Source: Pigmentiphaga sp. NML030171 | GTDB taxonomy: Bacteria > Pseudomonadota > Gammaproteobacteria > Burkholderiales > Burkholderiaceae_B | Assembly: GCF_002188635.1 (NCBI RefSeq) | Contig: NZ_NINX01000007.1 | Coordinates: forward strand, 1 to 64,000 | Direction of reading: 5' to 3' | Length of the DNA stretch: 64,000 nt | Part shown: positions 8,084-17,500 of the stretch, piece after piece | How the letters are laid out: each line of letters opens with the position of its first letter | Numbering within the stretch: position 1 is the stretch's first letter | Translations under genes and position numbers: made by a program | The notes under the pieces: generated by a model | Told to the model about the DNA's origin: nothing | What the model saw: only the letters and a program-made list of their open reading frames with translations | Database searches by the model: none

Positions 8084-8105
8084 ATTGTTCCTTGTTGGGA
8101 ACAAT
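8084..8105. promoter_or_regulatory. Inverted repeat, probable LysR operator
   Basis: The arms ATTGTTCC and GGAACAAT flank a 6-base spacer (TTGTTG) in the 146-base intergenic space between the divergent LysR and esterase genes. LysR proteins bind such interrupted palindromes. Its position right before the regulator's start fits autorepression. Confidence 0.55.
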
Positions 8106-8219
8106 GTTATCCGGAAAAGCTATTTGTGGAACGAACCGGCCTCAATAGAATGGCTGCGGCGTAACGATCCGGTGCCTGTACGGCCTTGAGAGATCACCGC
8201 CCAAGAACAAGGAGACAGC

Positions 8220-9857
8220 ATGTTCGAAGAGCAACTTGTCCGCGTACTGGCGATTTCCGCCTTGCTGGGCTTGATGGGGATAGCGGGTTGCGGAGGAGAC
8301 GGCAGTGCGCCGGCCGCCGCGCCGGCAGAGACTTTCGCGGCCGCCACCAGCTGTGAAAGCCTCCGGAGCCTTCGGCTTCAGAACGTCGAGATCACCGCCG
8401 CCCAGGCCGTGCCTGCGGGGACTTACCAACCGGCTGGAAGCACCTCGGCTTTCGGCAACCTTCCCGCATTCTGCAGGGTGACCGCCAGTCTGGCGCCGGT
8501 ACCGGGGTCCAGGATCGGCGTCGAGCTATGGCTGCCCGCTGCGTCGTGGAATGGCCGGTACCAGCAGTTGGGGCAGAACGGCTGGGGCACGGCGTTCTCA
8601 TCCTACTGGGGCTCGATGGCGCCTCATCTCCGGAACGGCTACGCCATCGCCATCACCGACGGAGGGCACGCCGCGACCGCCGTCACCGATGCCACGTGGG
8701 CGATCGGCTTTCCGGAGCGCATCGTTGATTTCGCGTATCGCGCCACGCATGAGACGGCGGTCGCGTCCAAGGCGATCATCAAGGGGTTCTATGGGAAGTC
8801 CGCGGTCTACTCCTATTTCAATGGCGCTTCGACCGGGGGCAGAGATGGCCTGATGTCGGCGCAGAAATTCCCGACGGACTTCAATGGCGTGCTTGCCGGC
8901 TCGGCGCTGATCAACTGGACCCGCGTGGCGACGCAGAAGCTCTACGCGAGTCAACAGTTGCTGAAGGCCGGGATCCAGGGCGCGGCGGGCGCCTCCTTGC
9001 TGGATCTGGCAAGGAAATCGGCCATCGCCGCGTGCGATGCCGACGACGGCATTTCCGACGGCATCTTGCGGGATCCGCGCTCCTGCCGATGGGATCCTCA
9101 CGCGCTTCTGTGCCATGCCGGCCAAGACTCATCGAGCTGCCTGACCAGCCTGCAAGCCGATGCGCTGACGACAGTCCTGTCCCCGTTGCGCGACCCGGTC
9201 ACGCTCGAATATCTGTACCCGGGGTACCTGCATGGGTTCGAAAACGACTGGACAGGGTTTGGCTACGTGAATGGCACGCCTGCACACGCGGCCACGGTCT
9301 ACAAGATCGCGCTGGGGCAGCCCGATTGGGATGCTTCCACGTTCGACGTTCACTCTGACCTGCCCCTGGTCGAGGCCACGCTCGGCTTCATGAACGCCGA
9401 CCAGCAGGCTGACTTGAGCGCGTTCAGGCAGGCCGGGGGCAAGCTCATCCAGTATCACGGCTGGCAAGACGCGGTGACGATGCCGGAACGCATCGTCCAG
9501 TACTACGAGGAGGTCCGGAACCGCACGACAGGTGGCGACCTTGCCGCGGAGCAAAGCTTCTATCGCCTGTTCATGATGTCAGGGGTCGGGCACGGAGGCG
9601 CCGGCGAAGGTGCGTGGCACTTCGGGGCGATTGCGCAGCAGGCCGTGGCGGGCGATGCCGAACATGACGCCGTCCTGGCACTGCGCAATTGGGTGGAGAA
9701 GGGTGCCGCGCCAGAAAAATTCGTTGCGACGAAGTTCCAGGACGGCGACGTCACCAAGCCGGTGATGTTGCAGCGCCTGATGTGTCCGTACCCCCGTCAG
9801 GCTGTCTACAGGGGCAGTGGCGAAACGCAGTCGGCCGACAGCTTCTACTGCGGCTAG
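8220..9857 (+). CDS. Tannase/feruloyl-esterase family lipoprotein
   Basis: A 545-residue alpha/beta hydrolase of the tannase/feruloyl esterase family, which hydrolyses esters of gallic or hydroxycinnamic acids. A lipoprotein signal ends in LMGIAGC (C24), so the enzyme is probably anchored in the periplasm or outer membrane. The nucleophile elbow is GASTGG (S204), with Asp in YHGWQDAV and His in GVGHGG completing the triad. Fungal and bacterial relatives have a Cys before the Ser and another after the His joined by a disulfide (CS-D-HC); here both are replaced, by A and G. It starts after AAGGAGACAGC. Context with a Bug receptor and an aromatic-type monooxygenase suggests degradation of an aromatic ester. 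Confidence 0.85.
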   Translation: MFEEQLVRVLAISALLGLMGIAGCGGDGSAPAAAPAETFAAATSCESLRSLRLQNVEITAAQAVPAGTYQPAGSTSAFGNLPAFCRVTASLAPVPGSRIGVELWLPAASWNGRYQQLGQNGWGTAFSSYWGSMAPHLRNGYAIAITDGGHAATAVTDATWAIGFPERIVDFAYRATHETAVASKAIIKGFYGKSAVYSYFNGASTGGRDGLMSAQKFPTDFNGVLAGSALINWTRVATQKLYASQQLLKAGIQGAAGASLLDLARKSAIAACDADDGISDGILRDPRSCRWDPHALLCHAGQDSSSCLTSLQADALTTVLSPLRDPVTLEYLYPGYLHGFENDWTGFGYVNGTPAHAATVYKIALGQPDWDASTFDVHSDLPLVEATLGFMNADQQADLSAFRQAGGKLIQYHGWQDAVTMPERIVQYYEEVRNRTTGGDLAAEQSFYRLFMMSGVGHGGAGEGAWHFGAIAQQAVAGDAEHDAVLALRNWVEKGAAPEKFVATKFQDGDVTKPVMLQRLMCPYPRQAVYRGSGETQSADSFYCG

Positions 9858-9901
9858 ACCGGGGATCGTCCGTATTCATCAACTTTTCAGGGCATAGGCA
9901 A

Positions 9902-10867
9902 ATGATAAAGAGACGAACATTCCTGGGCATGTCCTCGCTGTTGGCCGTCCCGCTGATCTCGCGCGCGAATGATTACCCGCGGATGCCGATCAACCTGGTG
10001 ACCCCGCTCGCGGCGGGGGATGCCGCGGACCGCGCGGCGCGCCTGATCGGGCAGGAACTCTCGAAGTTGCTGGGCGTTGCCGTCACGGTCATGAACCGCC
10101 CGGGCGCCGGCGGTTCGCTGGGGACCCAAGCCGTCATCCGGGCGCCCAAGGATGGATATACCTTGCTCTACGCACAGAACAGCCCGCTGACCATCCGGCG
10201 CGTGATCGATCCCGAGGCGGCCAACTACGATCCATTGACGGACCTGACGCCACTGGCGCTGACGACCAGAAGCCCGTCGGTACTGGTGGTCCATAAAGAC
10301 GCGCCTTTCAAGACCATCAAGGAAATGGTCGACCTCGCACGACAGCGTTCCGGCGGCATCAACATCGGGAATGCCGGACCCGGATCCGTCGGCGAGATAA
10401 GCGTCCAGTTGATGAATGCGGCGGTGGGCGCGCCGTTGAACTCGGTGAACTACAAGGGCGCGGCGCCCGCCGTGACCGACCTGCTCGGCGGCTACATCGA
10501 TGCGGTGATCCTTGCGCTGGGCGCCGTAAGCGCCCATATCCGCAGCGGATCGTTGCGCGCTTTGGCGATCTCGTCGCCGTTCCCGGATTTCCCCGCCATC
10601 CCGACGCTGCGCAAGCTCGGATACAACGCCGATCTCCTGGGCGTATGGTTCGGCTTTTTCATGCCCGCCGGCGTTCCCGGGCACGTCATCGACACCTTGC
10701 TTCCCGCGCTGGAACAGGCGGCACGCAGCCCCGCCATCTCGGCGCAATTGCTTCCATCGGGCATGACGCAGGAATGGGGATCCCGCCAGGCGCTGGCCGA
10801 GGAAATTGCCACCGAGTATCGATCCATCAAGGAGCTGCTCGGTCCCACTTCAAAGAACGGAAAATGA
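9902..10867 (+). CDS. Bug-family periplasmic solute receptor
   Basis: Member of the Bug/TctC family of tripartite tricarboxylate transporter receptors (321 residues), which bind carboxylates in the periplasm. The N-terminus KRRTFLG resembles a twin-arginine signal, and mature sequence begins near DYPRMPINLVTP. Family landmarks are NRPGAGGSLGTQAVIRAPKDGYTLLY (seen in two parts), NYKGAAPAV and LRALAISS. The usual AAGG ligand loop reads LAAGDAADRAAR, an uncommon variant. No TctA/TctB membrane genes are nearby, as is common for Bug proteins. It sits 44 bases after the esterase gene and 10 bases before the monooxygenase, so one operon is likely. Confidence 0.9.
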   Translation: MIKRRTFLGMSSLLAVPLISRANDYPRMPINLVTPLAAGDAADRAARLIGQELSKLLGVAVTVMNRPGAGGSLGTQAVIRAPKDGYTLLYAQNSPLTIRRVIDPEAANYDPLTDLTPLALTTRSPSVLVVHKDAPFKTIKEMVDLARQRSGGINIGNAGPGSVGEISVQLMNAAVGAPLNSVNYKGAAPAVTDLLGGYIDAVILALGAVSAHIRSGSLRALAISSPFPDFPAIPTLRKLGYNADLLGVWFGFFMPAGVPGHVIDTLLPALEQAARSPAISAQLLPSGMTQEWGSRQALAEEIATEYRSIKELLGPTSKNGK

Positions 10868-10877
10868 AGGATCAGTG

Positions 10878-12071
10878 ATGTCGAAAAGCATTCAGGTAGC
10901 CATTGTGGGTGGTGGCATCGGCGGGCTCGCCGCCGCAGTGGCGTTGTCTCATCGGGGAATCCGGGTCGCGGTCTATGAACAGTCGAGCGTGCTGCGGGAA
11001 GTCGGCGCAGGCCTCTTTGTCTATCCCAACAGCCTGAGGCAGCTCGAGCGGATCGGCCTGGGCGAAGCCCTGGCCCGGGTCGGCGCCAGGGTGGGCCAGG
11101 GGTCGGAGTATTACCGCATGGACGGTTCGGTCGTCGGCAAGATACTGACCACCGACTCGAGCGGCTGGAACGGGATGTATGGCATGCATCGCGCCGATCT
11201 CCTGAAGGTATTGGAGGATGCGATGCCCGCGGGGTCCATACATACCGGTCATCGGTGCATCGGCTTCAGCCAGGATGAAGCGGGGGCAAGCCTGACCTTC
11301 GACAACGGCCACGTCGCGCGTGCGGACGTCGTGATCGGGGCCGATGGCATCAATTCGGTCTTGCAGAAATACGTCGTGGAACCGTCGGCCCCTGAATACG
11401 CGGGATTCCGGGCATACCGGGGCTTGATCTCCTCTGACCGGATTCCCGAATGGAGACGGGAGGCACACCAGGTCTGGATGGGGGACGGCAAGCATTTCAT
11501 GGTGTTCCCGGTCCGCCGAGGCGAAATGGTGAACTACGTCGGCTTCGTCCCGACAACGAGCGAGACGGTGGAATCCTGGTCCGCCGTTGGCGACCGCGAT
11601 GAGCTCGCCGCGTCATTCGCCGGCTGGGACCCGCGCGTGACCGGATTGCTCGCCAAGGTCGAAACGTGTTTCTGGTGGGGACTGTTCGACCGCAAGCCGC
11701 TCGAGAAATGGGTGAACGGACGCCTGGCATTGCTTGGCGATGCGGCTCATCCGATGCTTCCCCACCTGGGGCAAGGCGCGAACCAGGCCATCGAAGATGG
11801 AACGGCCCTGGCGGTCCTGCTGCAAGGATGCGCCGATGGCGACTCGGTTCACGACGCGCTGAAGCGCTATGAGGCGCTGCGGCGGCCCCGTACCGCCATG
11901 GTGCAGGCGGAAGCCCGGAAGAATGGCTTGCGCTACGACTCCAAGTACGCGGATCTCGGACAGCGCGACCGGGAGATCGCCAACTCTTCGACGTTGCGCA
12001 AGTCGCTGTATGACTACGATATCGAGAAGGAGGCCATCGAGCTGCTCCGCCTCGGCCCTGTTTCTGCGTAG
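10878..12071 (+). CDS. FAD-dependent monooxygenase (salicylate hydroxylase-like)
   Basis: A 397-residue class A flavoprotein hydroxylase. The dinucleotide-binding GGGIGGLAAAVAL is at residues 11-23, the DG motif ADVVIGADGINS near 150-162 contacts both cofactors, and GDAAHPMLPHLGQGANQAIED near 290 binds the FAD pyrophosphate (shown here as a contiguous region). These enzymes use NAD(P)H and O2 to hydroxylate aromatic acids such as salicylate or 3-hydroxybenzoate. The operon with an esterase suggests it oxidises the released aromatic acid, but the substrate cannot be read from sequence. The GATCAGTG leader gives only a weak ribosome binding site, and the previous stop is 10 bases away. Confidence 0.88.
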   Translation: MSKSIQVAIVGGGIGGLAAAVALSHRGIRVAVYEQSSVLREVGAGLFVYPNSLRQLERIGLGEALARVGARVGQGSEYYRMDGSVVGKILTTDSSGWNGMYGMHRADLLKVLEDAMPAGSIHTGHRCIGFSQDEAGASLTFDNGHVARADVVIGADGINSVLQKYVVEPSAPEYAGFRAYRGLISSDRIPEWRREAHQVWMGDGKHFMVFPVRRGEMVNYVGFVPTTSETVESWSAVGDRDELAASFAGWDPRVTGLLAKVETCFWWGLFDRKPLEKWVNGRLALLGDAAHPMLPHLGQGANQAIEDGTALAVLLQGCADGDSVHDALKRYEALRRPRTAMVQAEARKNGLRYDSKYADLGQRDREIANSSTLRKSLYDYDIEKEAIELLRLGPVSA

Positions 12072-12205
12072 GCTCCGATCCTCGCCCGGGTCAGCCGCCC
12101 CGTACGAATTTAGCAGGCCTATTCGAGCATTAAGAAATGGTCGCTTGGTGGCCGGGGCTTCGCGCCATAGCATGGCTCATCACTATGTTGGCGCGAATCT
12201 GAAGC

Positions 12206-12379
12206 ATGGTCGGGAACTCGTTCGGCTGTACCGTCATGGCGACGATGGCGGTGAAGAATGTACTGGTCCGCCTGTTGCCCCGCCTGGAGGAAGCGGCCGG
12301 GCGAGCCGTGACGCTGCGTATGGGCACCATAGCCGGCCTCCAGTCGGAAATCGAATGGGGCGCGGAATTCGACGTGGCG
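12206..12379 (+). pseudogene. N-terminal remnant of a ModA-like substrate-binding protein
   Basis: The frame reads VKNVLVRLLPRLEEAAGRAV, then TLRMGTIAGLQSEIE and GAEFDVA. This is the start of a molybdate-binding-like periplasmic protein (motifs SAMAVKxVL, LPxFExA and GAxFDVA). Homology ends at about 12380 and the frame stops at 12409. The next frame carries the tail of an unrelated protein, so the remainder of the gene was probably lost by deletion. Confidence 0.5.
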
Positions 12380-12615
12380 ACCTGGATCAACGGGGCTTGC
12401 CGGGGGTAAGCGTGCTGACGACCGAGTTCCGCGATGCCTTTGCCAAGCAATGCGCGGCAATTGGTTTCGAAGGGGCGTCGCTTTACGTGCCGCACCCCAT
12501 GCAGAACCGCACGACCGTGGAGCTGCATCGACTCGCGGAAGAGTCGTTCGAAAGCATTCTTGCAAGCCTGACCGCCAGCGCCGAGCAGGCGTGCGTATCC
12601 GCATCCGGCGCCTAA
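12380..12615 (+). pseudogene. C-terminal remnant of a UGSC-family protein
   Basis: From about 12380 the frame reads LDQRGLPGVSVLTTEF, then IGFEGASLYVPHPMQNRT, up to a stop at 12613-12615. This is the C-terminal part of a UGSC-type protein (a glycine-reductase-like thiol family); the UGSC active-site segment and everything before it are missing. Together with the ModA-like remnant just upstream it marks a deletion joining two genes out of frame. Its stop overlaps the end of the convergent PepSY gene. Confidence 0.5.
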
Positions 12616-13865
12616 GGCCGCGTACAGGCGGGCGCGGGGTCGGCCCTTGCTCGCCGGCGCGCTCCTGCCTTGCGCCGCCAGACCAGGACGCCCGTCGCGC
12701 TCAGCATGGCGACCATCAGCCCAACGACCGTAACGAGCGCTTGAAGCGGCCAACCCCACCGCGCAGCCATGTGCAGGCCGGCCAGCCAACTGGTGATCGT
12801 GTCGCCGCTGGCGGCGCCGGTGGGAAACCAGGACAGGCGAAGCTCGCCCGTGTTGCCATCGAAGGCGACGACGGTACGGCCCACGCGTTCGCGCACGTCC
12901 AGGCTGCTGCGCACGTAGTAGCTGAACAGCGCGCGCCGCGGATCGTAGTACAGCAGGTCTTCGCGCTGGATGGAGAATCCCTTCGCCGACGCTTGTTCTT
13001 CCATCAACCTCCGGCCGGTCTCCAGGGCTTGTTGCCAGCTAAGACCGGGCTGGTCCTGGGGCGCCGTCAGTGTCGGCTGCGAACGCGTATCGGCCTGGAA
13101 CGACAGGCCGCCGCGTGCCATGACCGCATCGTAGGCCGGTGTCAGGTTGAACGCCACGCTGCTCCACGCGAATACGAAGAGCATGGCCCAGATCCACAGG
13201 CCGCCCGCCCGATGCAGGTCGAACGTGAGTTTGTAGCTGCCGCCTTGCCAGCGTACCCACCACGCAGGCATCCATCGCCGCAGCCAGGATTTGCCGGCCA
13301 TTCCGCCGGCCCGCCGCGGCGAGGCCGAAGCGGCCGGCAGGGTCAGCCACAGGCCGACGAAGCAGTCCACCGTCCAGAGCAGCGCCGCGGCGCCCAGCAT
13401 CAGCGTGCCCGCCAGGCCCAGCGCCAGCGAATGGTGCAGGCGATAGATGAAGGGCATGACGTACCGGGCGCCAGGTGCGGCCTGCCCCAGGACACGGTCG
13501 CCGAGCACCTGGCCGGTATAGGGCTGGACCAGCACCTGCGCCACCGGCGGGACAGGCTTGCCGGTATCGTCAGGACCGGGCGCGACAAAGAAGACCGCCG
13601 AGCGGCCTGGAGGTTGGCTCAACGGTACATGGTTGACCCGCCGGTGCGGATACGCCTGCGCCACCCGTGCGCGCAGCGCCAGGGCATCCAGCGGCTGCGC
13701 GGCGCCGGGAGACGGGTGCGCCGTCAACAGCCGTGGTGCGAGCAAGGCATCCAGCTCGTCGTACCAGGCCAGCAGCGCACCGGTCAGGCCCGCGACCAGC
13801 AGGAAGCCCGCGGCCACCAGTCCGATCCAGCGGTGCAGCCGCGCGATTGCCGGCCGTAAGCGCAT
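12612..13865 (-). CDS. PepSY-associated membrane protein (iron-uptake linked)
   Basis: A 417-residue inner-membrane protein of the PepSY_TM family with about four membrane segments: residues 14-34 (LVAAGFLLVAGLTGALLAWY), about 148-175, about 205-230 and about 375-395. Conserved LHRW at the N-terminus, IYRLHHSL and TFDLHRAGGLW provide histidines that in this family may bind haem or support ferric-siderophore reduction. It follows the TonB-dependent receptor by 7 bases, the usual position for such proteins, so it probably acts in release or reduction of imported iron. That role is inferred from context. Confidence 0.88.
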   Translation of the reverse strand: MRLRPAIARLHRWIGLVAAGFLLVAGLTGALLAWYDELDALLAPRLLTAHPSPGAAQPLDALALRARVAQAYPHRRVNHVPLSQPPGRSAVFFVAPGPDDTGKPVPPVAQVLVQPYTGQVLGDRVLGQAAPGARYVMPFIYRLHHSLALGLAGTLMLGAAALLWTVDCFVGLWLTLPAASASPRRAGGMAGKSWLRRWMPAWWVRWQGGSYKLTFDLHRAGGLWIWAMLFVFAWSSVAFNLTPAYDAVMARGGLSFQADTRSQPTLTAPQDQPGLSWQQALETGRRLMEEQASAKGFSIQREDLLYYDPRRALFSYYVRSSLDVRERVGRTVVAFDGNTGELRLSWFPTGAASGDTITSWLAGLHMAARWGWPLQALVTVVGLMVAMLSATGVLVWRRKAGARRRARADPAPACTRP

Positions 13866-13872
13866 GCCGGGC

Positions 13873-16368
13873 TCAGAAGTCGATCGTGGCCGAGAGGTAG
13901 ACCGTGCGCGGCGCCGACAGGACGATGCCGCCGGATCCCGCGCTTCCTTCCCAGTAGCTGCTGTTGGCCAGGTTCAGCACGTTCGCGCGCAGGGTGACGG
14001 GGTACCCGAGCGCCCGCGTCCGGTAGCGCGCGCCGGCGTCCCAGCGGGTCCAGCCGGGCAGCCGCAGGGTGTTGGCCGCATTGACGTATTGCTTGCCGGT
14101 GGCGAGCACGCGCGTGGTCAGCGTCAGGCCGGGCAGGAAGGGGGCGTCCCACTCCAGGCCGACGTTGGCGATCCAGCGCGGCGCCACGATGGCGTCCTTG
14201 CCGTCGTTGGTACCGCCCTGCGTGCGCATCTGCTTGGCCTGCAGGTAGGTCATGCCCCCCAGCAGCCGCACGCCGCGCGCCAGTTCGCCGAAGGCGCTGA
14301 GTTCCATCCCCCGGTTGCGCTGTTCCCCGTCCATCACGTAGCGATAGGCCAGCGGCGTGCTGCCGGGCACGGTGATCGCGTTGGGCTGCTTGAGCTCGAA
14401 GAGGGATACGGTGCCGATCACCCGTCCGAAGTCGATCTTGGCGCCCAGTTCCTTCTGCTTGGTCTTGACCGGCGGAAAGGTCTCTCCGCTGTTCTCGGCA
14501 TCGGCCGGTGCGGTGGCGCCGGGGCTCAGCCCTTCGATGTAGTTGGCATACAGCGAGACGTGGTTCCAGGGCTTGACCACCAGGCCGACAGCGGGCGAGT
14601 TGACCGTGCGTTCGTAGCCGGAAGTGCGCGGATTCACGGGCGCGGTGGCGGCATAGTTGTCCACGCTGATCTTCTGCCGGCGCACGCCCAGAATGAGCCG
14701 CACCGCATCGTCGTTCCAGGAAATGCTGTCCGAGATGCCCACCGACGACAACTGCGTTTCCGAGGCCTTGCGGGTATCCAGAAAGCCCGCGAACGGCGCG
14801 CCGGCTTGCAGCGGGTCCGGGATCCTGGCGGGGTTGTACAGGTTGGAGGCGGTACCCGCCCATTGTGCAAATCCGTAACCGGCCGTGGTGTCCAGCGAGG
14901 ATGCCGCCACGTTGATTTCGTGCAGGGCGTTCAGCGCCTCGAACTTCATCCGGGCGCCCGCCAGGAACGATTTGGACTTGGATGTTTCCGGATAGTTGAC
15001 GGGCGAAGTGGCAAGATCACCCGCCGGGTTGAGGATGCGAGACTCGGTGCGGTAGTTGCTGTGGCGGTGGTCGCGCGCGCCAGCGGCGCCGTAGACCATG
15101 AGCGACGACGACACGTCGAACTCCACTTGCGCGACCTGGTAGTCGTCCACATACTTGCGCCGTTCCCAGTCCTGGGCGAAGCGCGCGCCGGTCTTCGGCG
15201 CGGCGGGCACGGCCGTGAGCGCGGGCGCCAGGCGATAGCCCACGGACGCGGCGCGCGCGTCGTCGGACTGGTATCCGAGATCCAGCGAGGCGCGAAGCCG
15301 CTCGCCCCGGTAGTCCAGGCCCAGCGACGCCGCGCCCAGCTTGACCGATTGTCCCGACGTCGCGGTGTCTCCGCTGCGATAGACGCCATTGGCCCGCACG
15401 CCGAACTGATTCTGTTCGCCGAATCGCCGGCCCAGGTCCACATGCGTTCCCCACAGCGAATCAGAGGCATAGCTGCCCGTCAGCCGCGTGATGGGCGCGT
15501 CGGTCGCGCGCTTGGGTACCACGTTGATGGCTCCGCCCACTCCACCGCTGGGGGCCATGCCTGTCAACAGCGCGCTGGGACCCTTGAGCACCTCCACGCG
15601 TTCTACCGTTTCCAGCGACAGCGTGCCATAGGGCAGGACGCCGTACAGGCCATTGAGAGAGATATCGCGGTTGCCCAGTCCGAAGCCGCGCAGGAAGAAG
15701 TTGTCGCCGCCGCCCACGCTGGTATTGCGCCCGCGCGAACTCATGCGCACGGCGGGGTCGTTGTCCAGGACATCGGCCAGGGTGGCTGACTGCTGGTTCT
15801 GCATCAGTTCGCTGGTGTAGCTTGCCACATTGAAGGGCGTGTCCATCACGTCCTGATTGCCCAGCAGGCCCAGCCGGCCGCCGCGCGCGACCTGTCCGCC
15901 GGCGTACGGCGGCGGAAGTTCGGCTTCGGATTCGCCGCGCGCCGTCACGGTGATGGTCGGCAGCATCGTATCGCTGGTCGATGGCAGGAGCGGCGCGGCG
16001 CGCAGGACATAGCCACCGCCGGCCGTGGTCACGGCTTCCAGCCCCGAGCCGGCCAGCAGATGCGCCAGGCCGTCGCGCACGCCGAAATTGCCCGACAGGC
16101 CCCGGCTGGTCTTGCCGGCGGTGAGCGAGCCGTCGATCGACAGCGTGATACCCGCGGCGGCGGCGAAGCGATTGAGTGCCTGGTCCAGCGTGCCCGAGGG
16201 AATCTCGTGCCGAAGTACCGCATCGCCTTGCGCCGCGGCCTGGGCCCGGGTCGCGGCGGGCAGTGCCAGGGTGCCCGCCGCCAGGCAGAGCATCAGCGCC
16301 GCGCGCGCCAGCGGCGTGCGCGGGCAAGAGGGCGGGGTATGGGGTCGGCTGCGGTGGCGCGGATGCAT
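13873..16368 (-). CDS. TonB-dependent siderophore receptor with signalling (STN) domain
   Basis: An 831-residue outer-membrane transporter of the FpvA/FecA transducer class. After a signal peptide ending near residue 43, an STN signalling domain (about 53-125, EIPSGTLDQALNRFA) would contact the FecR anti-sigma factor. The plug (about 165-290) carries LADVLDNDPAVRMS, FFLRGFG and VEVLKGPSALLTG. The beta-barrel ends in YLSATIDF with the terminal aromatic residue needed for assembly. The ligand is probably a ferric siderophore. It lies downstream of fecI- and fecR-like genes, matching the cell-surface signalling arrangement. The start at 16368 is preceded by GGAAAGGAAAACC. Confidence 0.93.
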   Translation of the reverse strand: MHPRHRSRPHTPPSCPRTPLARAALMLCLAAGTLALPAATRAQAAAQGDAVLRHEIPSGTLDQALNRFAAAAGITLSIDGSLTAGKTSRGLSGNFGVRDGLAHLLAGSGLEAVTTAGGGYVLRAAPLLPSTSDTMLPTITVTARGESEAELPPPYAGGQVARGGRLGLLGNQDVMDTPFNVASYTSELMQNQQSATLADVLDNDPAVRMSSRGRNTSVGGGDNFFLRGFGLGNRDISLNGLYGVLPYGTLSLETVERVEVLKGPSALLTGMAPSGGVGGAINVVPKRATDAPITRLTGSYASDSLWGTHVDLGRRFGEQNQFGVRANGVYRSGDTATSGQSVKLGAASLGLDYRGERLRASLDLGYQSDDARAASVGYRLAPALTAVPAAPKTGARFAQDWERRKYVDDYQVAQVEFDVSSSLMVYGAAGARDHRHSNYRTESRILNPAGDLATSPVNYPETSKSKSFLAGARMKFEALNALHEINVAASSLDTTAGYGFAQWAGTASNLYNPARIPDPLQAGAPFAGFLDTRKASETQLSSVGISDSISWNDDAVRLILGVRRQKISVDNYAATAPVNPRTSGYERTVNSPAVGLVVKPWNHVSLYANYIEGLSPGATAPADAENSGETFPPVKTKQKELGAKIDFGRVIGTVSLFELKQPNAITVPGSTPLAYRYVMDGEQRNRGMELSAFGELARGVRLLGGMTYLQAKQMRTQGGTNDGKDAIVAPRWIANVGLEWDAPFLPGLTLTTRVLATGKQYVNAANTLRLPGWTRWDAGARYRTRALGYPVTLRANVLNLANSSYWEGSAGSGGIVLSAPRTVYLSATIDF

Positions 16369-16483
16369 GGTTTTCCTTTCCGAGGGGAGCGTTGCGGCCT
16401 CGTATCTGCGCGAGGGCCTTTCCTGGTATCCCGGATGAAAAGGAAAAAGTGCTACGGCAAGCGGAAAAAACTCGATGCGGTTT

Positions 16484-17500
16484 CTAGCCTGCCCGCGCGC
16501 GGACCGTCACCCAGTATCGCGTCACGCTGTCGATGCGCACTGGCAGGGCATGGGCCAGGGTCGACAAGGCCAGGTCCGTGTCGTCGAGCGGGTACACGCC
16601 GGAGACGACGAGGTCCTGCACCGCCGGGTCGCAGCGCAGCAGGCCGCTGCGATAGCGGCCCAATTCAGCCAGGAAGTCCCGCAAGCGCATGCGTTCGGCT
16701 ACCAGCCGTCCATGTGTCCAGGCTGAATCCCCGGGCAGGGATGCCACCGGCGATTCCACCGCCGTCGCGGAGAACCATGCACGCTGTCCCGCTTCAAGTC
16801 GTACCGGGCTCGCAGCGGTCAGGCGCGGCTGGATCCGCACTGCGCCTTCGTCCACCGACGCCATCGATCTGCCGTCGGACAGCCGCACGGTGAACCGCGT
16901 GCCGATTGCCTGTACGGCCCCGTGCTGGGTATGCACGGTGAAAGGGCGGGAGGCAAGACCCTCGGCGCCGAGCGGGTCCGGCGCCGTCGCGATGAAGACC
17001 TCGCCGGCGCGCAGGAGCACGTCGCGCGCCTGCGTCGTGAACCGCAGGTCGATCGCGCTGTCGGTGTTGAGCACCAGGCGCGTGCCGTCGGGTAGCAGCA
17101 GGTCCCGCCGTTCGCCGCGGCCCGTCCGATGCTCGGCCAGCATGGATTGCACCGGTGCCGTGTTTCGCGCCGCGTAGGCGGCCACGCCTGCTGTCGCGAA
17201 CAGGCCTACGGTCCGCAACAGGGTGCGGCGGGTGGAGGCGCTACGCGCGGCATCCGCCGCGCGTAGCGCCTCGCCTTCCACCGGTCCGGTCAGCGACCGG
17301 ACGCGCTGGCCGGTGCGCTGTACCTGGCTCCAGGCCCGTGCATGGTCGGTGTCCTGCGCCAGCCAGCGGTCGAATGCGGCGCGCTCGCGCGGCGTGACTT
17401 CGCCCGACCAGAATGTCACCTGCCATTCCAGCGCGCGCTGCACCGCGGACTCCGGGACGCCGGAAGATTCCGGGGCCGGTGTAGCATGCGCGGCACTCAC
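16484..17500 (-). CDS. FecR-like anti-sigma regulator
   Basis: A 338-residue inner-membrane regulator of the FecR family. The cytoplasmic N-terminal domain (DUF4880 type, about 20-60, WQVTFWSGEVTPRERAAFDR) binds the sigma factor. A membrane segment (about 95-111) is preceded by a twin-arginine-like TRRTLLR. The periplasmic FecR domain follows (about 125-225, HRTGRGERRDLLLPDGTRL), with a C-terminal domain that would meet the receptor's STN domain. It starts at GTG, overlapping the stop of the sigma gene (GTGA), so the pair is translationally coupled. Confidence 0.92.
   Translation of the reverse strand: MSAAHATPAPESSGVPESAVQRALEWQVTFWSGEVTPRERAAFDRWLAQDTDHARAWSQVQRTGQRVRSLTGPVEGEALRAADAARSASTRRTLLRTVGLFATAGVAAYAARNTAPVQSMLAEHRTGRGERRDLLLPDGTRLVLNTDSAIDLRFTTQARDVLLRAGEVFIATAPDPLGAEGLASRPFTVHTQHGAVQAIGTRFTVRLSDGRSMASVDEGAVRIQPRLTAASPVRLEAGQRAWFSATAVESPVASLPGDSAWTHGRLVAERMRLRDFLAELGRYRSGLLRCDPAVQDLVVSGVYPLDDTDLALSTLAHALPVRIDSVTRYWVTVRARAG

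Noticed and set aside
13558-15789. Long plus-strand open frame opposite the TonB receptor and PepSY genes
   Set aside because: The receptor and PepSY frames on the minus strand have complete family motifs; the plus frame is a shadow.
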